Assembly (NCBI GenBank): GCA_045629005.1
Contig: JAZQQJ010000041.1
Location: 1-20,866, forward strand
Origin: RGIG3528 sp045629005
GTDB taxonomy: Bacteria; Bacillota; Clostridia; Lachnospirales; Lachnospiraceae
DNA length: 20,866 nucleotides
Direction of reading: 5' to 3'
A program made the translations under genes and the position numbers. The notes beneath the pieces were generated by a model. It saw only the letters and a program-made list of their open reading frames with translations. It was not told where the DNA came from and did no database searches. Below, in pieces: positions 7,193 through 14,106 of this stretch (the first letter of the stretch is position 1; the number at the start of each line of letters is the position of its first letter).

Positions 7193-8767
7193 ATGAAGTA
7201 TATTGACGTTCGTTCCGCTGCCATGCAGTGGGATATGCTTGAAAGAAGAGTTACTACATTATGCCGCGGCGGTAAAATTCCGGGAGCCGTGAAAGAAGGA
7301 AAAACATGGAAAATTCCCGCAAATGCCAAAAAGCCGCCCGACGGACGAACAAAAGAGGCTCATACAGATACAGAGGCTAAAGAAAAGGAAAGCAAAAAGG
7401 AGATTAATTTTATGGGCAAGTATTTCGGAACAGATGGCTTCCGCGGCAAGGCAGGCGTGGTTCTTACAGCAGAACATGCATTCAAAATAGGCCGTTTCCT
7501 CGGCTGGTATTACAGCAAAGACCACAAAGCGAAGATTGTCATCGGCAAGGACACAAGACGTTCTTCATATATGTATGAAAATGCTCTTGCATCAGGCATT
7601 ACGTCCTCAGGCGGATGCGCATACCTCCTTCACGTTACAACCACACCGTGTGTAAGCTATATTACAAGAACAGAAGGCTTCGATTGCGGCATTATGATTT
7701 CAGCATCTCACAACCCTTACTTCGATAACGGTATTAAGCTTATGAATGCCGAAGGCGAGAAGATGGAGGATGAGGTTCAGGCACTTGTTGAGCAGTATCT
7801 TGACGGTGAGGGTGAAGACATCGAATGGGCAGTTGAAGACAACATCGGTGAAACCATTGACTTCTATTCCGGCAGAAACCGTTATATCGGATATCTTACA
7901 GGCATTGCCTCCAAATCCTTTGAAAACTGCAAGGTTGCTCTTGACTGCTCAAACGGCAGTGCATGGATGATTGGCGGTTCCGTATTTAATGCACTCGGTG
8001 CAAAGACTTATGTCATCAATAACACTCCTGATGGAACAAACGTTAATATGAACTGTGGTTCAACTCACATCGAAGGTCTTCAGAAGTATGTACGTGAGAA
8101 CAAGCTTGATGTAGGCTTTGCTTTTGACGGTGATGCAGACAGATGTCTTGCTGTTGATGAATACGGCGATGTTGTTAACGGTGATGCCATCATGTACATT
8201 TGTGCAAAGCACATGAGAAACAAGGGCATTCTTCCTGATGAAACCGTAGTTACAACAATCATGTCAAACTTCGGTCTTTACAAGGCCCTCGATAACATCG
8301 GCCTTAAATATGAAAAGACAGCTGTCGGTGACAGATACGTTTACGAAAATATGAAAGAAAACGACCATATGATTGGTGGCGAGCAGAGCGGACACGTTAT
8401 TTTCCGTAAGTATGCTCACACGGGTGACGGCCTTGTTACAGCCATTATGCTTATGGGCGTTCTTATTGATACACAGCTCCCCCTTTCTGTTCTTGCTTCT
8501 GAAGTCAAGATGTTCCCTCAGGTGCTTAAGAACGTTGAAGTTGATGACAAGGACAAGACACTTAACGATCCTGCTGTTAAAAAGGCAGTTGACAAGTGCA
8601 CAAAGGAGCTTGGCGGTGATGGCCGCGTTCTTCTCAGAAAGAGCGGTACGGAACCAGTTCTCCGCGTAATGAGCGAAGCATCAACATATAAGGATTGTGA
8701 AAAGTATGTTGATATGATTATTGATGCAATGAAGGAGTCCGGACACCTTCAGAAGGTCAGAGGCTGA
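7193..8767 (+). CDS. HTH domain fused to phosphoglucosamine mutase (GlmM-like)
   Basis: A 524-residue two-part protein. Residues 1-50 resemble the excisionase/MerR-like helix-turn-helix found in many Firmicutes (VRSAAMQWDMLERRV, then GKIPGAVKEGKTWKIP). A charged linker (51-73) leads to a complete alpha-D-phosphohexomutase of the GlmM type: phosphoserine loop SASHNP (Ser172), metal loop DGDADR (312-317), sugar loop GEQSGH (396-401) and phosphate loop RKSGTEP (482-488). The expected reaction is glucosamine-6-P to glucosamine-1-P; phosphogluco- or phosphomannomutase activity is possible. The ATG at 7193 has AAGGAG seven bases upstream. An internal ATG at 7412 (residue 74), with its own AAGGAG, begins a normal-length GlmM, so two products are possible. 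The gene leads an operon with the acyltransferase and nagB. Confidence 0.9.
   Translation: MKYIDVRSAAMQWDMLERRVTTLCRGGKIPGAVKEGKTWKIPANAKKPPDGRTKEAHTDTEAKEKESKKEINFMGKYFGTDGFRGKAGVVLTAEHAFKIGRFLGWYYSKDHKAKIVIGKDTRRSSYMYENALASGITSSGGCAYLLHVTTTPCVSYITRTEGFDCGIMISASHNPYFDNGIKLMNAEGEKMEDEVQALVEQYLDGEGEDIEWAVEDNIGETIDFYSGRNRYIGYLTGIASKSFENCKVALDCSNGSAWMIGGSVFNALGAKTYVINNTPDGTNVNMNCGSTHIEGLQKYVRENKLDVGFAFDGDADRCLAVDEYGDVVNGDAIMYICAKHMRNKGILPDETVVTTIMSNFGLYKALDNIGLKYEKTAVGDRYVYENMKENDHMIGGEQSGHVIFRKYAHTGDGLVTAIMLMGVLIDTQLPLSVLASEVKMFPQVLKNVEVDDKDKTLNDPAVKKAVDKCTKELGGDGRVLLRKSGTEPVLRVMSEASTYKDCEKYVDMIIDAMKESGHLQKVRG
7397..7414 (+). promoter_or_regulatory. internal ribosome binding site and start codon inside the glmM fusion
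   Basis: AAGGAG at 7397-7402 lies nine bases before an in-frame ATG at 7412, the codon that begins MGKYFGTDGFRG, the usual beginning of a stand-alone GlmM. It could yield a mutase of 451 residues without the HTH. Confidence 0.6.
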
Positions 8768-8780
8768 TAAAGGAGAAAAA

Positions 8781-9443
8781 ATGAAACTTACAATTAATGA
8801 TTTATACGATCTTACACATACAAAAGCCGCAGATTATCTTAAAGGCTTCAAGTATCCCTGGGAAGCGCTTTCAGGAATAAGCGATCTCATCATCGAAATC
8901 GGGAAGACACTTCCCGCAGATGAATACGATGAAATCTCAGAAAACGTATGGGTTGCAAAGGACGCAACGGTTTTTGCAACAGCATATATCGGTGCACCAT
9001 GCATTATCGGACACAAGACCGAAGTAAGACAGTGTGCATTCATAAGAGGAAGCGCTCTTGTTGGTGATAACTGTGTTGTCGGCAACTCTACAGAACTTAA
9101 GAACGTTATTATTTTTGATAACGTTCAGGTACCGCATTACAACTATGTTGGCGATTCCATTCTCGGATTTAAGTCACACATGGGTGCCGGCTCCATTACG
9201 AGTAATGTTAAGAGCGACAAGCTTAACGTTGTTATTAAAAACGAAGGCGAAGACATCGTTACGGGCCGTAAGAAAATCGGTGCTATGGTAGGTGACTTCG
9301 TTGAAGTCGGATGCAACAGCGTCCTTAATCCGGGAACAGTCATCGGACGCAATTCAAACGTATATCCCACATCCTGCGTAAGAGGCGTAATTCCTGAGAA
9401 CAGCATTTACAAAGCAAAAGGTAACATTGTAATAAAAAGATAA
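8781..9443 (+). CDS. left-handed beta-helix acyltransferase, GlmU C-domain-like
   Basis: A 220-residue protein with a short helical start (residues 1-50) and a hexapeptide-repeat beta-helix (about 55-215) seen in stretches such as AYIGAPCIIG, SALVGDNCVVG and NPGTVIGRNSNV. The segment PHYNYVGDSILG followed by GAGSITSNVKSD closely parallels the acetyltransferase active-site part of GlmU (HxxYxGD, then GAGTxxxN), with a His in the catalytic position. It lacks the nucleotidyltransferase domain of full GlmU. The likely role is acetyl or acyl transfer to a sugar phosphate; in this operon glucosamine-1-P made by the mutase is an attractive substrate, but this is inference. AAGGAG lies eight bases before the ATG, and the gap from the mutase gene is 13 bases. 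Confidence 0.8.
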   Translation: MKLTINDLYDLTHTKAADYLKGFKYPWEALSGISDLIIEIGKTLPADEYDEISENVWVAKDATVFATAYIGAPCIIGHKTEVRQCAFIRGSALVGDNCVVGNSTELKNVIIFDNVQVPHYNYVGDSILGFKSHMGAGSITSNVKSDKLNVVIKNEGEDIVTGRKKIGAMVGDFVEVGCNSVLNPGTVIGRNSNVYPTSCVRGVIPENSIYKAKGNIVIKR

Positions 9444-9472
9444 ATCTTCAAACAAAGAAAGGTGGAAATAAA

Positions 9473-10204
9473 ATGAGAGTAATTATTGCTGATACATATG
9501 AAGAAGGCGCAAAGAAGGCAGCCGACATTATCGAAAAGCTCGTAAGAGAGAACCCCGCATGTACACTTGGTCTTGCTACAGGCTCCAGCCCTGTCGGCAT
9601 GTATAAGGAGCTCGCAAGAAGATGCAAGGATGAAGGTCTTGATTTTTCAAAAGTTCATTCCGTAAACCTTGATGAGTACGTTGGTCTTGAGCCCACACAC
9701 GACCAGAGCTATCGTTTCTTCATGGATGACAATCTTTTCAATCATATTAACATTGACAAGAAGAATACTTATGTTGCCAAGGGAACAGGCGATATCGAAG
9801 CGAATCTTAAGGAGTTTAACGAAATCCTCGACAAGACAGACATCGATCTTCAGGTTCTTGGCGTAGGCCCCGACGGACACCTTGGCTTCAACGAGCCCGG
9901 TGAAACACTTTACGAGAATGCTCACAAGGAAGTTCTTGATGAAAGCACAATTGACGCAAACACAAGATTCTTCGCATGTCGTGACGATGTTCCCCGCTAT
10001 GCTCTTACAATGGGAATGGGCAATATCATGAAGGCAAAGACACTTCTTATGATTATCAGCGGAAACAAGCAGGATGCGGCTACAAAGCTTCTCATGCAGA
10101 ACAAGATTGATCCTAAGTGCCCTGCTACATTTATGAGAATGCACAGAGATGCCATTGTTGTCATTGAAAAGAAGCTTGCAGACGAAATCGGCTACAAGGG
10201 TTGA
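9473..10204 (+). CDS. nagB: glucosamine-6-phosphate deaminase
   Basis: Interconverts glucosamine-6-P with fructose-6-P and ammonia. The 243-residue length matches the short bacterial NagB type. Motifs: LGLATGSSPVGMYKEL (phosphate-binding loop), VNLDEYVGL, the active-site LGVGPDGHLGFNEPG with Asp and His, STIDANTRFF, and MGMGNIMKAKTLLMIISG near the end. The ATG at 9473 follows AAAGGTGG. It closes the operon with the mutase and acyltransferase, 29 bases after the latter. With those partners it could feed glucosamine-6-P into cell-wall precursors or recycle amino sugars; NagB normally works in the breakdown direction. Confidence 0.96.
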   Translation: MRVIIADTYEEGAKKAADIIEKLVRENPACTLGLATGSSPVGMYKELARRCKDEGLDFSKVHSVNLDEYVGLEPTHDQSYRFFMDDNLFNHINIDKKNTYVAKGTGDIEANLKEFNEILDKTDIDLQVLGVGPDGHLGFNEPGETLYENAHKEVLDESTIDANTRFFACRDDVPRYALTMGMGNIMKAKTLLMIISGNKQDAATKLLMQNKIDPKCPATFMRMHRDAIVVIEKKLADEIGYKG

Positions 10205-10227
10205 TGCATAAGTGTTCCTTTAGGTTA

Positions 10228-10256
10228 TTGACTTTTGAATTATGAATGTTTAGAAT
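10228..10256 (+). promoter_or_regulatory. predicted promoter of the zinc-ribbon membrane protein gene
   Basis: TTGACT (10228-10233), 17 bases, TAGAAT (10251-10256). A small 5-bp hairpin ATTCC/GGAAT with a GTAA loop (10267-10280) stands just before the ribosome site AAGGAGG. Confidence 0.65.
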
Positions 10257-10299
10257 AAATTCATCAATTCCGTAAGGAATAATTTAAGGAGGAAAAAAT

Positions 10300-10752
10300 A
10301 TGTTCTGTCCAAAATGTGGTAAAGAAATAGCTGATGGTTCCGTATTCTGCCCCGAGTGTGGTGCAAACCTTCAGGGCGCTGCTGCTCCCGAAGCTAAGGC
10401 TGCAGTAAATTACGATCATACAGCTGAGTTTGATGCAAAAGATATTTCCGATAACAAGTGCTATGCCCTTCTTCTCTATCTTACAGGTGTTGTAGGAATT
10501 ATTATCGCTCTTCTTGCAGCTAAGGATTCAGAGTACCTTAAGTTCCATACACGTCAGGTTATTAAGTACATGGTTGTTTCCACAATCCTTACTCTTTGCG
10601 CAGCAATTCTTTGCATTACAATTATTGTTCCGTTTGCAGCAGGTGTTTGCTTAATAATTGTATTTGTTCTTAAGGTTATATCCTTCATCCAGGTTTGCCA
10701 GGGTAAGGCAATTGAGCCCGCAATCATTAGAGATCTCGGTTTCCTTAAGTAA
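10300..10752 (+). CDS. zinc-ribbon membrane protein, DUF4870/Tic20-like
   Basis: A 150-residue protein. Residues 1-25 are a zinc ribbon with two CxxC pairs (CPKCG and CPECG). A spacer rich in Ala follows, then a membrane domain from about residue 48 with two or three hydrophobic segments: CYALLLYLTGVVGIIIALLA, a conserved-looking polar turn (SEYLKFHTRQ), and long hydrophobic stretches at about 84-130. YLKFHTRQ resembles the FHxxQ motif of DUF4870/Tic20-like small membrane proteins. The function is unknown. It has its own promoter and a strong RBS (AAGGAGG), and is followed by a terminator, so it is probably monocistronic. Confidence 0.82.
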   Translation: MFCPKCGKEIADGSVFCPECGANLQGAAAPEAKAAVNYDHTAEFDAKDISDNKCYALLLYLTGVVGIIIALLAAKDSEYLKFHTRQVIKYMVVSTILTLCAAILCITIIVPFAAGVCLIIVFVLKVISFIQVCQGKAIEPAIIRDLGFLK

Positions 10753-10770
10753 TTTATAAAAAACATTTTT

Positions 10771-10822
10771 GCGACGGGGAGATGGTTGCTTCAAGGGCAC
10801 AACCGGAACTCCGTCGCTTTTT
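10771..10822 (+). terminator. Rho-independent terminator
   Basis: GCGACGG (10771-10777) pairs with CCGTCGC (10811-10817), with a second inner stem GGTTG/CAACC across an internal loop, followed by five T. It ends the zinc-ribbon gene. Confidence 0.75.
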
Positions 10823-10907
10823 GATGCGAACGGCGAGAACGCCGCGCCGGTAACGTTCTTGAATTGATACACCCTGAATGTCCGGCTTTGGAAGGTGAAG
10901 GAATTAA

Positions 10908-11471
10908 ATGTCAAAGAAAAAAGAAAAACGTCCTTATAAAGGCGAAAGCCTGAACAAACAGGCAACGGATTACACCGTTGTTGATATTGAGACAACAGGG
11001 CTTAATCCCGCAATGGAAGAGATAATTGAAATAGGTGCGATAAAAGTGCGAAACGGTATGGAAACAGAAAGATTTTCCGAACTCATTAAGCCGGAAGGCA
11101 CGATTTCGCCTTTTATTACACAGCTCACCGGTATATCAAATGAAATGGTGAAAAATGCACGGAACTTAAAAGAAGTGCTTGAAGATTTCCGGGAATTTCT
11201 TGGTGATGACATTATCGTAGGGCATAACGTAAACTTTGACATTGACTTTCTTTATGACCATTGCGAAATACGACAGCTTCCGCCTTTTGACAACGATTTT
11301 ATTGATACACTTAAGCTTTCCAGACGAGTTCTTCCAAAGCTTCATCATCATCGGCTGGCGGATTTGGCGGATTATTATTGTGTCAGCTATGAAGGCGCAC
11401 ATCGTGCCGTGAACGATTGTGCCATTACTGATAAGGTTTACAGGAAACTTTTTGAAGAAATATCACAGTAA
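10908..11471 (+). CDS. DnaQ-like 3'-5' exonuclease
   Basis: A stand-alone DEDDh exonuclease of the DNA polymerase III epsilon/PolC exonuclease class, 187 residues. ExoI motif VVDIETTG (Asp26, Glu28), ExoII motif GHNVNFDIDFL (Asp111) and ExoIII motif HRAVNDC (His165, Asp170) are all intact, so it should be catalytic. A Lys-rich N-terminal extension of about 20 residues precedes the fold. The likely role is trimming 3' ends of DNA or RNA in repair or replication; the substrate is not set by sequence. The ATG follows AAGGTGAAGG. A small protein with a possible beta-clamp-binding peptide is encoded next. A GC-rich hairpin (10836-10859) lies in the leader. Confidence 0.9.
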   Translation: MSKKKEKRPYKGESLNKQATDYTVVDIETTGLNPAMEEIIEIGAIKVRNGMETERFSELIKPEGTISPFITQLTGISNEMVKNARNLKEVLEDFREFLGDDIIVGHNVNFDIDFLYDHCEIRQLPPFDNDFIDTLKLSRRVLPKLHHHRLADLADYYCVSYEGAHRAVNDCAITDKVYRKLFEEISQ

Positions 11472-11644
11472 AACGTTTTATTTACGTGTTTTTTTGTAAA
11501 AACGTGACCTTGGTCTGTATACATTTTCAAAAGAATAATGTAAAATTAGAGCAGTTAGCTTTTTTGAAGGCTTTCTGCTTTTATTTTATAATTATCATTT
11601 TTTCTTTTAATGCAGAAATTATGATAAGGGATAGGTTAGGGACT

Positions 11645-11980
11645 ATGCGAGAAACGGCACCGGAACAGATGAGTATTTTCGATCTGCTTCCGGGAGAGGA
11701 GAAGCCTAAGGATTTCTTCCTCCCGGACTCTTTTTTGGGAACAAAGAAGATTGCTAAAGGTGAGCCGGGAAAAGCGTTCGAAAAGGTCCGTTATCTTGGG
11801 GAAAGTGGACTTCCGGATACCTTATACACAATTTATATCAGAAAACATACGGAAAGCTCTGATGGGAAAGAGCGATACATCGTTTCCGTGCCTACTATCG
11901 AATTTACGTTCGGCTATAACTCACTTGAAAAGCTTCTTTCAGAGTGGGGTGTAAAAGCAGAAGAATTGGCGGGGGCATAG
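11645..11980 (+). CDS. small protein of unknown function with a beta-clamp-like peptide
   Basis: I do not recognise this 111-residue soluble protein. Its N-terminus has QMSIFDLLP (residues 8-16), close to the bacterial beta-clamp-binding pattern QLxLF. The rest (FLPDSFLGTKKIAKGEPGKA, later FTFGYNSLEKLLSEWGV) looks like a small alpha/beta domain, with no membrane segment or cysteine motif. The frame is open from a GTG at 11486, but that extension is Phe/Cys/Ile-rich, has no ribosome site and looks untranslated. ATG at 11621 (MIRDRLGTM) is possible; ATG at 11645 is preferred because AGGTTAGGG stands just upstream. It is 173 bases after the exonuclease gene, so it may have its own promoter. Confidence 0.6.
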   Translation: MRETAPEQMSIFDLLPGEEKPKDFFLPDSFLGTKKIAKGEPGKAFEKVRYLGESGLPDTLYTIYIRKHTESSDGKERYIVSVPTIEFTFGYNSLEKLLSEWGVKAEELAGA

Positions 11981-11996
11981 GTTCTACCGGAAACAT

Positions 11997-12025
11997 TTGC
12001 ATGTCTTTCATGCATTAACTATACG
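11997..12025 (+). promoter_or_regulatory. predicted promoter with inverted repeat, before the LacI-like/GGDEF gene
   Basis: TTGCAT (11997-12002), 17 bases, TATACG (12020-12025). GCATG (11999-12003) and CATGC (12009-12013), five bases apart, form a perfect inverted repeat overlapping the -35 and spacer, a fit place for a repressor. A second small inverted repeat, TGCGA/TCGCA (12033-12046), lies in the leader. Confidence 0.45.
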
Positions 12026-12071
12026 TTAAATTTGCGACTTTTCGCAGGTGTGACTGGAGAGTATTGAGGGT

Positions 12072-14015
12072 ATGAGTAAAAAGCGCTTAATAGGTATTTT
12101 TGTCGGACAGGTTGAGATGCCTGCCCAGCGTGAATTCCTTCAGGGAGTAGCGCGCGAAGCATTAAAAAACAACATCAATGTTGCAGTGTTTTCAACACTC
12201 GTTCAGGAAGGTGGATACGAAGCCTACCAGAATGGCGAATGCTTTGTTTTTGACATTGCAAGTCTTGAAAAAATGGATGCGGTTATCATTATGCCGGAAA
12301 CGTTAAGGCTTAGGCCGAAGCTTCTTGAGGACTTATGTGAACGCATCCGCAAAGTTCCGAATCTTCTTAAGGTCACGTTCGACCGCGAAATCCCGGGCTT
12401 TATGCCCTTCCTTTGTGATGATGTTTCCGCAAGCAAACACATTGTTGAACATCTGATAAAAATACATGGCTGTCGTGATATTGTGTACATGACAGGAAAG
12501 TCCGGACATCCGCATAGCATGGCGCGGCTTGAAGGCTATAGGCTGGCACTTCAGGAAAACGGCATAGAGTACGACGAGTCAAAGGTGTACTATGGTGACT
12601 TTTGGTACTATAAAGGGAATGAAGTTGTTGAAAGTATTCTTGCCGGCAGAAAACGTCTTCCTGATGCAGTTGCGTGCGCGAATGAGCCTATGGCAATAAG
12701 CATTTGCGAAGCATTTGAGCGGCATGGAATTCAGGTTCCTGAGCAGGTTTTGGTAGTGGGCTTTGACCATTCCGGCGACGGTATTCACAGTGTCGATTAT
12801 ACAACATCCATCTGCAGAGAAGAGGAGGTAAAGGGGCACGAAATTGTTCGTTATATTCTTTCGCAGCTTGGTGATTCAACAGCCCTTGAGCCTGTTGTAA
12901 GGCCGACTCCTAAGGTTTTTATCGGGAAAACCTGTGGCTGTCATGCTGAAAAAGGAGTTACTATAGAGTCTGAAGAAGAGCATACGGATGTTAAGAAGTT
13001 CTTCTCCATCTTCAACTTCATGAATGAACGACTTATCGATTCAAAGACGATTACCGAGTTTCTGTGGGAGATTGACAGCTCTTGCTATTGGTTGGAAGAC
13101 TTTAAGGAGTTTAGTGTTATTGTCACTGAAAAGTGTTTCTTTGGCTCCGGTGAGTCTTGTAAAAGGGAAAACTTCCTTGGGAACGAAAGAGTTATTCTTG
13201 CTTATAAAAATGACCGCGCTTATAAAAATGACTCTCCTGAAGCCAAGGAAAGCAGAGTAGATTTCAGAAGACGCTTTGATAAAGGCATTATGCATCCTGA
13301 CCTTTGGGACGAGGACAAACGTGCGGCAGTATACATTTTCAACATTCTTCATTTCAATGAAGAAGTTTTCGGGTACTCTGTTGTTACCTTTAACGAAGAG
13401 CCTTTCTGCTGCACATCCAACTACCCGTTCTGGATTAAAAACATTGACAATGCCGCGGAGGCTCTGAGACGTCAGTACGGCGTGCGTTTCCTCTATCATG
13501 ATGCGGAGCGTAAGTCCATTACCGATACAATGACCGGTCTTTACAACAGAAACGGTTTCAACAGGATGATTACCGAAAAGATTGAAGATATGACCGATGA
13601 TGATTACCTTCTTCTTATGGAATTTGATAACAATAACCTTAAAAAGGTAAATGACAATTTCGGTCATGAAGCCGGAGACGAGATGATTCTTCTTTCCACT
13701 CAGGCCATTGAAAAGTCCAGGGTTGCAAATGCCACATATGAGTCGAATTTCCGTATTGGCGGAGATGAGTACGTTAAGCTTGCGATAGGCCCCATTAAGC
13801 CTGAAAATGCGGACTTGGCCATGAATGAGTGTGAGCAGTTCCTCGAAAACGTTACATATGTTTTGGACCGCCCGTATCCCATTACGCTTGCCTGTGGGTA
13901 CAGCCTCTACAAAAAGGAGGATATTCATTCAGTTGATGAGATTATGAAGGTGGCAGACACCAAAATGTACAAGCATAAAGCAGAAATGAAGAAGTGTTTA
14001 GATGGAATAATCTAA
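12072..14015 (+). CDS. diguanylate cyclase with LacI-type sugar-sensor domain
   Basis: A 647-residue soluble signalling protein. Residues 4-285 match the periplasmic-binding-like effector domain of LacI/GalR regulators (SKKRLIGIFVG start, RLEGYRLAL, DAVACANEPMA, VPEQVLVVGFDHS), but the usual N-terminal HTH is absent. Residues 300-475 are a linker and possible GAF-like region. Residues 482-645 are a GGDEF domain: DTMTGLYNRNGF, the metal Asp519 in FDNNNLKKVND, GHEAGDE and the signature RIGGDEYV (GGDEY, 563-567). The inhibitory RxxD site before the signature is missing (ATYE instead). The expected role is sugar-tuned c-di-GMP synthesis in the cytoplasm. GGAGAG lies ten bases before the ATG. Monocistronic by layout. 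Confidence 0.9.
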   Translation: MSKKRLIGIFVGQVEMPAQREFLQGVAREALKNNINVAVFSTLVQEGGYEAYQNGECFVFDIASLEKMDAVIIMPETLRLRPKLLEDLCERIRKVPNLLKVTFDREIPGFMPFLCDDVSASKHIVEHLIKIHGCRDIVYMTGKSGHPHSMARLEGYRLALQENGIEYDESKVYYGDFWYYKGNEVVESILAGRKRLPDAVACANEPMAISICEAFERHGIQVPEQVLVVGFDHSGDGIHSVDYTTSICREEEVKGHEIVRYILSQLGDSTALEPVVRPTPKVFIGKTCGCHAEKGVTIESEEEHTDVKKFFSIFNFMNERLIDSKTITEFLWEIDSSCYWLEDFKEFSVIVTEKCFFGSGESCKRENFLGNERVILAYKNDRAYKNDSPEAKESRVDFRRRFDKGIMHPDLWDEDKRAAVYIFNILHFNEEVFGYSVVTFNEEPFCCTSNYPFWIKNIDNAAEALRRQYGVRFLYHDAERKSITDTMTGLYNRNGFNRMITEKIEDMTDDDYLLLMEFDNNNLKKVNDNFGHEAGDEMILLSTQAIEKSRVANATYESNFRIGGDEYVKLAIGPIKPENADLAMNECEQFLENVTYVLDRPYPITLACGYSLYKKEDIHSVDEIMKVADTKMYKHKAEMKKCLDGII

Positions 14016-14024
14016 AATAAACAG

Positions 14025-14053
14025 TTGACAATTGTTGGGTTTTGGTGGAAAAT
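14025..14053 (+). promoter_or_regulatory. possible promoter of the phenylacetate-CoA ligase operon
   Basis: A perfect TTGACA (14025-14030), 17 bases, and GAAAAT (4 of 6 to TATAAT). A perfect 12-bp palindrome, GAATAA/TTATTC (14075-14086), lies about 15 bases after the predicted start and could be an operator. Confidence 0.45.
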
Positions 14054-14106
14054 CATAGGAAATTTTTGAAGAATGAATAATTATTCGTTTCGGAATGAGG
14101 CCTATT

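Noticed and set aside
11486..11644. N-terminal extension of the small clamp-motif protein from a GTG at 11486
   Set aside because: The extra residues are hydrophobic and AT-driven, no ribosome site precedes the GTG, and a better ATG with AGGTTAGGG lies at 11645.
13041..13928. Long 295-codon open frame on the minus strand
   Set aside because: It lies wholly antisense to the GGDEF-containing gene, whose motifs are clear, and it has no recognisable domain.
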